Positions 44,051-53,246 of a stretch of DNA of 64,000 nucleotides are shown one piece after another. Source of the stretch: Draconibacterium sediminis (lineage in GTDB: Bacteria; Bacteroidota; Bacteroidia; Bacteroidales; Prolixibacteraceae); contig NZ_JRHC01000001.1 of the NCBI RefSeq assembly GCF_000949475.1, positions 620,001 to 684,000 on the forward strand. Direction: 5' to 3'. The translations under genes and the position numbers were made by a program. Every line of letters starts with the position of its first letter. Positions within the stretch are counted from its first letter, which is position 1. Below the pieces are notes generated by a model that did not search any database, was not told the DNA's origin, and saw only the letters and a list, made by a program, of their open reading frames with translations.

Positions 44051-45022
44051 ATGAAAGATTTTGACATGTCTCAGCCACTGGTTTCTGTTCTTATGTGTGT
44101 GTATTCTGAACCACTTGAGTGGATTCATCAATCTGTGTCATCAATTTTAAATCAGAGTTATTCAAAATTCGAGTTTATTTTAGTGAATGACGCCCCAAAG
44201 CGAACAGATTTAAAAAAGACTTTAGATAATTACAGTACCTGCGATGATCGCATTTGTTTAATTGAGAATAGTAAAAACTTTGGTTTAACTAGAAGTTTAA
44301 ACACTGGACTTGAGAAATGCAGAGGGAAGTACATCGTCAGGATGGATGCCGATGATATTTCGGGATTAACAAGAGTTGAAGAACAAGTAAAATTTATGGA
44401 GCAAAACCCTGAAATTGGAGTATGTGGAACCTGGGCAAAATTATTCGGAGCAAGAAATGGTATCGAGAAAAGAGCTCTTAAGGATGAATCGTTGAAATTC
44501 AGTATGGTTTTGCAAAGTCCCTTTATTCATCCATCGGTAATTATCAGAAAGGCAGTGTTGGATACAAACAGAATCAGATATAACGAAAATTACAGATTTG
44601 CTCAGGACTACGGTTTGTGGAGTGATTTAATGAAGGTAACAATTTTTGCTAATCTGCCATTGATATTATTGAATTATAGACTCTCGAATCAGCAAATTTC
44701 TAATAGAAATCAGGAACAAAAGAAGATAGCATATCAAATACGGCAAGATGTAATAAGGACACTTTATGGGGAGAATATTGAAAAGATAATTTATGGTGGA
44801 GAAAAGATTAATTTAAAAACGATTAAAATGGTAAAAGAATCTTTAACGAGATATGACCAAAGAGATGCTCCTTTAATGAACGCTTTATACTTGTCTTTAC
44901 AGCATTATTCTTTTACTGTTTTTCTGGTATATCTAAGAAACTTGAAATACTTTAATCTTGAAGTTGCTATTAAAATAATTAAGAGAAATTTTATTCATGA
45001 CAGCAAAAACAGAAGAATTTAA
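44051..45022 (+). CDS. Family 2 glycosyltransferase
   Basis: 323 residues. GT-A fold: VSVLMCVYSEPLEWIHQSVSSILNQSY, then FEFILVNDAPK, GLTRSLNTGLEKCRGKYIVRMDADD (DxD motif), and the later FIHPSVIIRKAVLD and FAQDYGLWSDLMK. The C-terminal hydrophobic patch suggests membrane association. It transfers a sugar during assembly of the surface polysaccharide repeat unit. The gene is notably A+T-rich with many ATA and AGA codons, unlike the flanking wbp- and wec-type genes. Its end overlaps the methyltransferase gene by 26 bp. Confidence 0.88.
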   Translation: MKDFDMSQPLVSVLMCVYSEPLEWIHQSVSSILNQSYSKFEFILVNDAPKRTDLKKTLDNYSTCDDRICLIENSKNFGLTRSLNTGLEKCRGKYIVRMDADDISGLTRVEEQVKFMEQNPEIGVCGTWAKLFGARNGIEKRALKDESLKFSMVLQSPFIHPSVIIRKAVLDTNRIRYNENYRFAQDYGLWSDLMKVTIFANLPLILLNYRLSNQQISNRNQEQKKIAYQIRQDVIRTLYGENIEKIIYGGEKINLKTIKMVKESLTRYDQRDAPLMNALYLSLQHYSFTVFLVYLRNLKYFNLEVAIKIIKRNFIHDSKNRRI

Positions 45023-45956
45023 AAACAAAGGTCTCTGCCTTTTGTGTAATTCAAAACTTTCTGATAGAGGTTTTGAAGCGAAGGATTATTTAACCTCAGT
45101 AGAAGGTTCGTATCTGTATAAAGAATGTTCTTTCTGTAAAAGCTATATACAAACACCAGTTGTTAGCCAGGCGTTTTTATATCATTGTTATAATTCACAG
45201 TCTCTAACATATAAGAAACCAATAGAAAAATCCAGGTCAGTTTTCGTGAAGGTTATTTCTCGTGTTGTCATGCTAATTGATCTGTTGTTTTTATCAAAGA
45301 AAAGAAAAAGAACTCTTTTTCTTGAGCCTTCCTTACCTCCGGGTAAAAAAGTGCTTGAGATAGGTTGTTCTTATGGAGAAAAATTGTCAAAACTGAAAGA
45401 TAGAGGTTATGATGTTACCGGTATTGAATTGGCTGAAGAATCTGTTCAAAAGGCAAAAGAACTTTTTGGTTTGAACATTATAAATAGTGACATTGACTCA
45501 TGCGATTTTAAGGAGAATCAATTTGATGTGATAATCATGAGAATGGTGTTGGAACATTTAAGAAACCCACAAACGATCATTCGTAAAATTTCTTCATGGC
45601 TTCGGGAAGGTGGGGAGTTGTTGATAAGTGTTCCAGCAGCTGAAGGAGCGGAATTTAAAGAAGATATGCGACATAGTTACCTCACTCAAGCTCCATATCA
45701 CATATTTATACCTACTATGGAAGGATTAAGGGAATTGTTCTCAGATAATTATAAGATTGTTGACTATCAATATCAGTTTGCAATCAACGATCTTGTTAAA
45801 TCGGCACAATTTCAAAGAAGAGATAGAAGGACATTAAAGAACAGATTATTGGCAAAAAGTGAAGTTGTTGGGTATCTATATGGGCTAGTCAGGCACCTCA
45901 TGGTTTTAGCTGGAAGGAAAGCGTCAAGGGTTAATATTCGTTTAATAAAATTATGA
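44997..45956 (+). CDS. SAM-dependent methyltransferase with N-terminal zinc-ribbon-like Cys motif
   Basis: 319 residues. The first 60 carry CLLCNSKLSDRGFEAKDYL and CSFCKSYIQTP, four cysteines in two CxxC pairs as in methyltransferases with a zinc-binding N-terminus. SAM motif I is VLEIGCSYGEKLSKLKDRGYDV, followed by TGIELAEESVQKAKELFG and VIIMRMVLEHLRNPQTII. The C-terminal part is basic. It lies between two family 2 glycosyltransferases and overlaps both by a few bases, so probably methylates a sugar in the same repeat unit. A+T-rich like its neighbours. Confidence 0.83.
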   Translation: MTAKTEEFKNKGLCLLCNSKLSDRGFEAKDYLTSVEGSYLYKECSFCKSYIQTPVVSQAFLYHCYNSQSLTYKKPIEKSRSVFVKVISRVVMLIDLLFLSKKRKRTLFLEPSLPPGKKVLEIGCSYGEKLSKLKDRGYDVTGIELAEESVQKAKELFGLNIINSDIDSCDFKENQFDVIIMRMVLEHLRNPQTIIRKISSWLREGGELLISVPAAEGAEFKEDMRHSYLTQAPYHIFIPTMEGLRELFSDNYKIVDYQYQFAINDLVKSAQFQRRDRRTLKNRLLAKSEVVGYLYGLVRHLMVLAGRKASRVNIRLIKL

Positions 45957-46903
45957 ATAATTATAAACCTTTGGTATCAATTATGATACCTACATATAAT
46001 CAGGAAACGTATGTTGAACGGGCACTAAAAAGTGCTTTGAGTCAGAACTACGACAATCTTGAAATAGTTGTATCTGATGACTGTTCGAGTGATAATACGG
46101 AAAAGATTGTAAAGAAATATCTAAATAATGGGAATATACATTATTTCAGAAATGAGACGAATCTTGGTAGAGTTGAAAATTACCATAAAACATTGTATGA
46201 AAGAGCTAAAGGGGACTATGTTCTCAATCTGGATGGAGACGATGAATTAATAGACAATAATTTTATTTCCGATTCAATTGAACTATTGCGAAAATTTGAA
46301 TCTTTTCCAAATCTTGTAGTCGCTTGTAAAAGAACCAATAATGAAGAAACATTAAAGTACAATTTGCATCAAATAGAGGAAGAATTCCGATCAATAAGCG
46401 GAGTAGATTTTGTGTTGGGTTTGTTGTATAAATACAAATTTTCGCATTTGACTACTCTATATTTAAGAGAAAAGGCATTAGATATAAATTTTTATCGTTC
46501 CCCAATTATCTCTTCTGATATGGAATCTCTACTAAGATTAGCTTTAGGTGGCAACGTGCTTTTATATAATAAAGTGGTTGGGCAATGGAATTATGTGGGC
46601 AATAATGAAAGCCAAACTATAGATATAGATAAGAGTATTCAGAATTTAGACTGGATTAGAAGCGTTGCAAAGAATCTAAAGAAGCATGTCTCTACCTTTG
46701 AACTATTGGTTTGGACTATAAAAATGAAATATTTTTATACGAACGGTATTTTTAATCAATTAAAGGTTAATAACACTCAGAAATTCCATATTTGGTCAAC
46801 ACTCTTTAAAAGTGGATTATTCTTTTTTCTTTTTGCTCATCAGGTAGTTTATCTGAAAAAAAGGGTATGGAACTTTCTTAGGTTGTGTATAAATCAAGTA
46901 TAA
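45953..46903 (+). CDS. Family 2 glycosyltransferase
   Basis: 316 residues. VSIMIPTYNQETYVERALKS, then ALSQNYDNLEIVVSDDCSSD (nucleotide-binding Asp), NETNLGRVENYHKTLYERAKGDYV, and the DxD-like LNLDGDDEL. The arrangement resembles GT2 enzymes of O-antigen and capsule clusters. Start overlaps the stop of the methyltransferase by 4 bp (ATGA), so these genes are coupled. A+T-rich. Confidence 0.88.
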   Translation: MNNYKPLVSIMIPTYNQETYVERALKSALSQNYDNLEIVVSDDCSSDNTEKIVKKYLNNGNIHYFRNETNLGRVENYHKTLYERAKGDYVLNLDGDDELIDNNFISDSIELLRKFESFPNLVVACKRTNNEETLKYNLHQIEEEFRSISGVDFVLGLLYKYKFSHLTTLYLREKALDINFYRSPIISSDMESLLRLALGGNVLLYNKVVGQWNYVGNNESQTIDIDKSIQNLDWIRSVAKNLKKHVSTFELLVWTIKMKYFYTNGIFNQLKVNNTQKFHIWSTLFKSGLFFFLFAHQVVYLKKRVWNFLRLCINQV

Positions 46904-46999
46904 GATCAGATATTATTAATTATCAGTACTACTCTTTGATAATGGTGATATATTTCACTACATTGAATTTGGCAGTTCGTTTGTATTATATCGTGTATC

Positions 47000-48499
47000 A
47001 TGCGTGAAATAAAAAAATCGTTTTGGGATTTTGTTGTGGTAAGTGGAAGTACAGTGTTGGTAATTCCTTTGATGTTAGTTTCTGAGGTGATCCAGGCTCG
47101 TTACCTTGGAGTAACTAATTATGGTAAAGTAACCTTGTTTTACAGTGCTATATCGCTTTTGTTTTTGGTTTCGATTAGCTGGCTAAGAATGAGCTTGGTG
47201 AGGTTTGGGAAAGAGGAAATGATAAGCGAAGGACATTTGCGAAAATCAACATCCAGTTATTTTATTTTAGCATTTTTTAGTATGGCCATTGGCTTGGTTC
47301 CTTTTTATTTGTTTCGGGAATGGATTCTGAATTTCTTGGAGGTGAAGCATCCAAATGCATTATTAATTATCGTTGTCGGAGTTTGTATTCAAATCTTAAA
47401 AACGTACGTTCTTGAAACACTAAAAGCTATTCGTCTAATTAAACTTCAAACACTATTAGAACGATTAGGAATTAAACTCGTAATTGCATTTGCAGTACTA
47501 TTCCCAGTTGTATTTGCTTTCGATTGGATCTCGGTTGAGTATCTTATTGCGGTTTTTTTGTTAGCCGATTTGTCAATTGTTTTAGTGGGTTTATTCTTTA
47601 TAAAAAGGAAGTATATAGTTCCGATAGAAATTAACTGGGAACATTTAAGGCTATTATTTTTGTTTTCGATCCCACTGTTTTTTGGAGCTTGGTCAAGCTA
47701 TGTTGTCAATTACATCGATACCTATACAATTAACTATTATCTGACAATGGAAGATGTTGGGATTTATTCGGCTGCTTATAAGATATTTTTGACATTGAAA
47801 AACTTTGTTGGCGGGATTACGGCCATAAGCATACCTCTTATTATTGCATTAAAAACAGAGGGTAAACAAGAGATAATGAGCAAATACATAAAGCGAATTG
47901 TTCCTCAGGTAACTTTTTTTGCTTTCCTTCTTGTTACCATAATAATTGTTGGGGCCGATGCGATATTTGCGTTGGTGTATGGGAATGAATTCGCGCCATC
48001 TGTAGTTCCTTTTAAAATATTAAGCTCTACTCTCACATTTACGATGTTATCGAGTTTAATTACTGGTTTCTTTTTTGCGTTTGATATGACAAAGATCATC
48101 TCAATCTTAGGCGTTTTTTGGGGAGTATTTAATGTTGTTGCTGACTTGATTTTGGTTCGCTACTTTAATATTATCGGACCTGCAATTGCTTCATTTTTTA
48201 TTTTTTCTTTGGGGCCCGTTGTATTACTGATTATTATCTCTAGAAAATTTGAGATAAAACGTTACCTGTCATTGTTTTATGGTGGCCTAACGGTATTTGT
48301 TCTTGTTGTTAACCTTTTGCCGATTGATTATTGGATGAGAATGGTTCTAAGTATAGCTATAGTGGTTTTTGCGGTACTCTTTTCCAGGCAGTTTAATTTG
48401 TTCAGGAAGGACGATATTGAAATGTTTAATAATGTATCGTTACCTAATGCCGTAAGACGAATACTAGTTAAAATATTAAGTATAATGAGTATTCGATGA
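47000..48499 (+). CDS. Polysaccharide flippase (Wzx/MATE-like, oligosaccharide exporter)
   Basis: 499 residues with about 12-14 predicted membrane helices and the start VVSGSTVLVIPLMLVSEVIQARYLGVTNYGKVTLFYSA, typical of Wzx/PST flippases. A later motif YTINYYLTMEDVGIYSAAYKIF is characteristic. It should flip undecaprenyl-linked repeat units across the inner membrane. Last gene of the A+T-rich plus-strand block, 96 bp after the GT2 gene. It is convergent with the GT4 gene (21 bp). No Wzy polymerase was recognised nearby. Confidence 0.87.
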   Translation: MREIKKSFWDFVVVSGSTVLVIPLMLVSEVIQARYLGVTNYGKVTLFYSAISLLFLVSISWLRMSLVRFGKEEMISEGHLRKSTSSYFILAFFSMAIGLVPFYLFREWILNFLEVKHPNALLIIVVGVCIQILKTYVLETLKAIRLIKLQTLLERLGIKLVIAFAVLFPVVFAFDWISVEYLIAVFLLADLSIVLVGLFFIKRKYIVPIEINWEHLRLLFLFSIPLFFGAWSSYVVNYIDTYTINYYLTMEDVGIYSAAYKIFLTLKNFVGGITAISIPLIIALKTEGKQEIMSKYIKRIVPQVTFFAFLLVTIIIVGADAIFALVYGNEFAPSVVPFKILSSTLTFTMLSSLITGFFFAFDMTKIISILGVFWGVFNVVADLILVRYFNIIGPAIASFFIFSLGPVVLLIIISRKFEIKRYLSLFYGGLTVFVLVVNLLPIDYWMRMVLSIAIVVFAVLFSRQFNLFRKDDIEMFNNVSLPNAVRRILVKILSIMSIR

Positions 48500-48520
48500 A
48501 TGTCAATAGTTTGAAAAGTA

Positions 48521-49525
48521 TCAATAAATTATTTCTAACAGCATTTTTATTCGGTTTTTTAATTCAAATTTATTTAAGATTTCATTCGAAATTTGAGTAC
48601 GATTTAACCTAGAATTGCTTAATACATAATTCATACAGATTTCTGGGGCCCAATCTTTAAGAAGTAAGCCGTCGGTATTAATGGCTGAGGCTATTCCTCC
48701 AACTTCCATTCCCAAAGGAACACATCCATATAACATAGCCTCACAAAGCGCATTGGGTAAACCCTCGCTGCGTGAAAACTGAGCATAATACGATGCTTGC
48801 TTGTAAAAGTTTATAAGTTCGTGTTGTTCAACAGGAGGAAAAAGAAAGAGGTTTTTCGGTATCGGTTCGAATAAACTTTTTGCAGCTTCCTTAACACCTA
48901 CAACAATAAATTTGTATTCGGGTAATTTCTCGGCAAGTTCTTTAAAACGGTCAAGCCCTTTTACCATATATCGTTGATAATTTTCCGTTATACTAACTGT
49001 AAGAACAATTTTCTCACGAGTTGCATCAAAGTCGAATCTTTCATTTAACTGAAATTGGTAACCGGTATGTATTGTTTTGCTTTTCGCTTTGGGGCAAATT
49101 TGTTTTAGTTTTTCTTCTAGTCCTTCAACAACGGGAAGGCATAAAGTTGCATGACGAAAAGAAAATAGTGTTAGTTTTTTACGCAAAGGGCGGTTTAGTG
49201 AGCCGTAGTTTATTTCAGGGATATTTGCTACGTCATAACCTCCAATGACAACAAAAGATTTTTTACCTAAAATTCTGGCAAATAATACCGGAAGGAAAGA
49301 ATGAAAATCTCCAAACCAAACATAAACGATGTCAAAACGCCAAATATTGAATGCCAGATAAAAAAGCTGTTTTAGAAATTGAATCGAAACTTTTATTAAT
49401 CCTTTCTTCGGTTTAAACTGGTATTTTACAACTTCGTATTTAGAGGCAAGTATATCATAATCTGTTTTGGTGAACGTAGTCCATGGCGAATAGATGAAGA
49501 GTATTTTTTGTTTTGCTTCTGCCAT
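48521..49525 (-). CDS. Family 4-type glycosyltransferase
   Basis: 334 residues, GT-B fold. The N-terminal domain has YVWFGDFHSFLPVLFARILGKKSFVVIGGYDVA. The C-terminal domain has KGLDRFKELAEKLPEYKFIVVG and the donor-binding E-x7-E-like region FSRSEGLPNALCEAMLYGCVPLG. It adds a sugar to the lipid-linked intermediate. It is the last gene of the minus-strand operon led by the gene at 54.4 kb and starts 3 bp after the wecB stop. Confidence 0.87.
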   Translation of the reverse strand: MAEAKQKILFIYSPWTTFTKTDYDILASKYEVVKYQFKPKKGLIKVSIQFLKQLFYLAFNIWRFDIVYVWFGDFHSFLPVLFARILGKKSFVVIGGYDVANIPEINYGSLNRPLRKKLTLFSFRHATLCLPVVEGLEEKLKQICPKAKSKTIHTGYQFQLNERFDFDATREKIVLTVSITENYQRYMVKGLDRFKELAEKLPEYKFIVVGVKEAAKSLFEPIPKNLFLFPPVEQHELINFYKQASYYAQFSRSEGLPNALCEAMLYGCVPLGMEVGGIASAINTDGLLLKDWAPEICMNYVLSNSRLNRTQISNEILNKFELKNRIKMLLEIIY

Positions 49526-49528
49526 CAG

Positions 49529-50677
49529 TTAAATTTCAATAAGTTGTTTTACAATCCTTTCACAAGCTTTCCCATCTCCGTATGGGTTATGGGCTTCGGC
49601 CATTGAGTTGTAGTAGCTCTGTTCGTTAATTAGCCGGCGGGTTTCGGTAAGGATTTTATCCTTATTGGTGCCAACCAGTTTTACGGTTCCGGCATTTACT
49701 GCCTCGGGGCGCTCTGTGGTATCGCGCATCACCAGTACCGGTTTCCCAAAACTGGGGGCTTCTTCCTGTATACCGCCGCTGTCGGTTAAAACAAAGTAAC
49801 ATTTCTCCAGCAAATAGATAAAGGGCAGGTAGGAGAGAGGTTGTATCAAATGAATGTTATTGAATCCGTTTAACAACTCGTAAACAGGGCCTTTTACATT
49901 CGGATTTAAATGTACCGGGTATACAATGTTTACATCCGGGAATTCGCGGGCAATTTCCTGTAAGGATTCACAAATCTGAATAAAACCATCTCCAAAATTC
50001 TCGCGGCGGTGCCCGGTTACCAGAATAAACCTTGAGTTTACTACCGATTCTAAGTCGGGTTGGAACAGTTCGTTTAGCTCATTCATAATTTTTTGTTCCA
50101 GTTTGGGCGATGTTTTTATCTTTTCGGTGGCCAGAAACAGGGCATCAATAACCGTATTGCCGGTAATAAATATATTGGCTTTGTTTATGTTTTCACGTAG
50201 TAAATTTTCCTGCGCAAGTTGTGTAGGAGCAAAATGCCAGGTACTAAGGGCGCCGGTCATTTTACGGTTCATCTCTTCGGGCCAGGGCGAATATATATTG
50301 CCTGTACGAAGGCCTGCTTCGATATGCCCTACAGCAATTTGTTTGTAAAAGGCTGCCAGGGCAGCAGTGGTGGAAGTAGTGGTATCGCCATGCACTAATA
50401 CCACATCAGGTTGGTAATCGTCGAGGACATCACGCATTTTCAGCAAAACCCTGCTGGTTATTTCGTAGAGATCCTGGTTGGATTTCATGATATCGAGGTC
50501 GTAATCAGGTTGAATGTCAAAAATTTCAAGCACCTGGTCAAGCATCTCGCGGTGTTGGGCCGTAACACATACTTTGCAGTCGATTATGTCTTTATTCTTT
50601 TCCAGTTCTTTAACCAGAGGAGCCATTTTAATAGCTTCGGGCCGGGTCCCAAAAACGGATAATATTTTTTTCTTCAT
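49529..50677 (-). CDS. wecB: UDP-N-acetylglucosamine 2-epimerase (non-hydrolysing)
   Basis: 382 residues. SVFGTRPEAIKMAPLVKEL at the N-terminus, CVTAQHREMLDQVLEIF, VHGDTTTSTTAALAAFY, GHIEAGLRTGNIYSPWPEEMNR, GHRRENFG and TDSGGIQEEAPSFGKPVLVMRDTTERPEA are all diagnostic. It interconverts UDP-GlcNAc and UDP-ManNAc. The dehydrogenase that oxidises UDP-ManNAc is the gene immediately before it (4 bp gap), giving UDP-ManNAcA. It could alternatively epimerise UDP-GlcNAc3NAcA (WbpI role), but the sequence looks like standard WecB. Confidence 0.94.
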   Translation of the reverse strand: MKKKILSVFGTRPEAIKMAPLVKELEKNKDIIDCKVCVTAQHREMLDQVLEIFDIQPDYDLDIMKSNQDLYEITSRVLLKMRDVLDDYQPDVVLVHGDTTTSTTAALAAFYKQIAVGHIEAGLRTGNIYSPWPEEMNRKMTGALSTWHFAPTQLAQENLLRENINKANIFITGNTVIDALFLATEKIKTSPKLEQKIMNELNELFQPDLESVVNSRFILVTGHRRENFGDGFIQICESLQEIAREFPDVNIVYPVHLNPNVKGPVYELLNGFNNIHLIQPLSYLPFIYLLEKCYFVLTDSGGIQEEAPSFGKPVLVMRDTTERPEAVNAGTVKLVGTNKDKILTETRRLINEQSYYNSMAEAHNPYGDGKACERIVKQLIEI

Positions 50678-50681
50678 TTAC

Positions 50682-51890
50682 CTATTTTCTAATTCCGCAG
50701 AAATCCAGTTCTCCGGTTTTTGGTTCTAATTCAAGAAATTCTTTGTGCGCTACCAGATAAACGATGATGTCAGCGTCTTCGTATGCATCAATGTAATCGG
50801 TCAAACCCGTTCCATTGTATTTATTAATATTAGGTTCCACCAGCAAATATTCTGCTTCTTCAAATTTTACCAATGCATCAGCTACTGTTTTGGCCGGGGA
50901 TTCTCGCAGGTCGTCAATATTTGGTTTAAACGCGAGTCCCATTAATGCCACAATGGGCTGGCGTTTGTTTTCATTCTGAAACTGGAGTATGGTAGTCTTA
51001 ATTTTTTCAATTACCCAAAGCGTTTTATAATTATTGATCTCCCGGGCTTTTCGGATAATGCGAGCTTCATCCGGGAAGTCGGAAGCAATAAACCAGGGAT
51101 CGACTGCAATACAATGACCGCCAACTCCGGTGCCGGGTTGTAATATATTTACACGAGGGTGTTTATTGGCCAGTTGAATCAATTCCCATACGTTGATATC
51201 GGCTTTATCGCAAATGAGTGATAGTTCGTTGGCAAATGCGATGCTTACATCACGAGAGGAGTTCTCGACCAATTTGCACATTTCTGCAGTGCGGGCATTG
51301 GTTTCATGTAATTCGGATTTTACAAATTTGCGGTAAAATGCACAGGCCGCTTTTGTTGATTCGGGATTGATTCCACCAATAACCCGGTCGTTATTTTCCA
51401 ACTCGTAAATTACATTCCCCGGAAGCACCCGTTCGGGGCAATAGGCAATATTGATCTTATCCTTTAACTCCGGACGTTCCTGATAGATTAGGTTAGCCAT
51501 TTTTTCGGTGGTATATATTGGGCTTGTCGATTCGATAAGAAACAAGTTTCCTTCACGAAGGAAAGGTATGATCATGCGGGTTGCCGATTCCACATAACTA
51601 ATATCTGGTTGATGATCTCCTTTAAATGGAGTTGGAACGGCAATTAAAAAAACATCAGCTTGGGTAACAGCTGTTGAAGCTTTTAGGAATTGATTTTCGA
51701 TGACATATTTTACTAAACCGCCTAATTCCGGTTCAACGATATGGATTTTTCCCTTGTTTACAGTTTCAACCACATCTGGGTTGACATCAACACCCAATAC
51801 ATTGATCCCGTTTTTTGCCATTAAAGCGGCGGTTGGAAGCCCGATATAACCCAGGCCAAGCATTACTGCATTTTCAAAACAATATCTCAT
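50682..51890 (-). CDS. wecC: UDP-N-acetyl-D-mannosamine dehydrogenase
   Basis: 402 residues. AVMLGLGYIGLPTAALMAKNGINVLGVD is the NAD site; AVPTPFKGDHQPDISYVESA, YCPERVLPGN, the catalytic Cys in GTGVGGHCIAVDPWFI, and MGLAFKPNIDDLRESPAK follow. WecC-type proteins contain this AVDPWF form. Converts UDP-ManNAc to UDP-ManNAcA with two NAD. Four bp upstream of wecB. Confidence 0.93.
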   Translation of the reverse strand: MRYCFENAVMLGLGYIGLPTAALMAKNGINVLGVDVNPDVVETVNKGKIHIVEPELGGLVKYVIENQFLKASTAVTQADVFLIAVPTPFKGDHQPDISYVESATRMIIPFLREGNLFLIESTSPIYTTEKMANLIYQERPELKDKINIAYCPERVLPGNVIYELENNDRVIGGINPESTKAACAFYRKFVKSELHETNARTAEMCKLVENSSRDVSIAFANELSLICDKADINVWELIQLANKHPRVNILQPGTGVGGHCIAVDPWFIASDFPDEARIIRKAREINNYKTLWVIEKIKTTILQFQNENKRQPIVALMGLAFKPNIDDLRESPAKTVADALVKFEEAEYLLVEPNINKYNGTGLTDYIDAYEDADIIVYLVAHKEFLELEPKTGELDFCGIRK

Positions 51891-51951
51891 ATGGTAAGTT
51901 TATAGGCCAAATTTAGATTTTTTGAAGATTAAAGAAGGTATAACAATCCCA

Positions 51952-53244
51952 TTACTTGTTAAGTAACTTAACGAAATTGGTGGTTTGGTTTTTTCTGGAG
52001 TATTTTTCGTAGGATTTTGAATTTGTTTTTAACGTTCCTTTTTTAAAATGATTAAAATACAATTGCAAGGTACTTTTTATGCCTTCCACATCTTCGAAAT
52101 TTTTACAAATACCGGAATTTGTTTCGGAGATAATTTGTGCAGAGTCAGATTCTGTCGGACCAATTGCTAGTATTGGCCTGTTAAGAGCTATATATTCATA
52201 CATTTTGCCAGGTATAATTCCCAAAGCATTTGGGGCATTATTGATGGGTAATAACAACACCTGAGATTTTTTTAATAAGGCCACTCCTTTATTATGAGGA
52301 ATAAAGTCGATATTGGTTAGAAACTTATCTAAGCCTGCTTTTTTGATTGAATGAATGATCGAATCATCGGTTTGTCCAATTAACTGTATGGAAAGGTATT
52401 CTTTAATTTCAGGGATTTCAATCAGCATTTCATTTAATGCAATCCAAAGAGCTTCCGGGTTTCTGTCTTTATTGAAGGAGCCGAAATGAGACATAGAAAA
52501 TTTAGTATCAACATCAGGGTTTAGGTTTTCGAAATCAATATGATCAAAACCATTGTATACCAAATCAACTTTTCGATTACCAATTATGGCTAATTCTTCT
52601 TGCCAACGGGGAGTAACCGTAACCACATAATCGGCTTTCTTTAGTACCTTTTTCTCTAGTTTCTTATGTTTTTTATCCGCCCAATTGGTTAGCCTTAATT
52701 TGAAATAGAAATCAATATTGGTCCACGGATCCCTAAAATCTGCTACCCATTTAATATCAGGAAATCTTTTTTTTAATCTCAAAGCTATTAAATGCATGCT
52801 ATGTGGCGGTCCGGTTGAAACAATGGCATCAATATCGTTTTCTTTAAGATATTTTGATAAAAAACGGATTGAGGGTTTTATCCAAAATTTTCTTGGATCG
52901 GGAATTAAGAAGTTTCCCCTAATAAAAACAGATAGTTTACTTTTCCAGTTACCTGTAGAAGCTTCCGAAACATAACCGGCTTTGAATTTTGTTCCTTTCT
53001 TTTTCCCGGAAAAACGTCGGTACACATCGTATGGTTCCCAGATTGGATGTTTGATTATTATGCTATCTTGATGAATTTCGTGTAGTAAACTTTCGTCATC
53101 TACAGAGGAGTCAGGATTTTCAGGAGTATAAATAATGGGCTGCCAGCCGTGTTCGGGTAAATACTTTGACATTTTAAGCCACCTCATTACTCCGCCTCCG
53201 GCACTTGGCGGCCAATAATAAGTTATGATCAGAACTTTTTTCAT
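51952..53244 (-). CDS. Glycosyltransferase (GT4-like, long form)
   Basis: 430 residues, GT-B. The N-terminus is ITYYWPPSAGGGVMRWLKMSKYLPEHGWQPIIYTPE, the pattern of large GT4-like enzymes of Bacteroidota polysaccharide loci, followed by STGPPHSMHLIALRLKKRFP and KWVADFRDPWTNIDFY. The C-terminal part carries HNKGVALLKKSQVLLLPINN and PGKMYEYIALNRPILAIGP (acidic donor-site region). Basic C-terminal tail. 2 bp from the preceding gene of the operon. Confidence 0.86.
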   Translation of the reverse strand: MKKVLIITYYWPPSAGGGVMRWLKMSKYLPEHGWQPIIYTPENPDSSVDDESLLHEIHQDSIIIKHPIWEPYDVYRRFSGKKKGTKFKAGYVSEASTGNWKSKLSVFIRGNFLIPDPRKFWIKPSIRFLSKYLKENDIDAIVSTGPPHSMHLIALRLKKRFPDIKWVADFRDPWTNIDFYFKLRLTNWADKKHKKLEKKVLKKADYVVTVTPRWQEELAIIGNRKVDLVYNGFDHIDFENLNPDVDTKFSMSHFGSFNKDRNPEALWIALNEMLIEIPEIKEYLSIQLIGQTDDSIIHSIKKAGLDKFLTNIDFIPHNKGVALLKKSQVLLLPINNAPNALGIIPGKMYEYIALNRPILAIGPTESDSAQIISETNSGICKNFEDVEGIKSTLQLYFNHFKKGTLKTNSKSYEKYSRKNQTTNFVKLLNK

Positions 53245-53246
53245 TA

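Noticed and set aside
49021-49248. Short plus-strand frame inside the GT4 gene
   Set aside because: Shadow frame without start context or domain.
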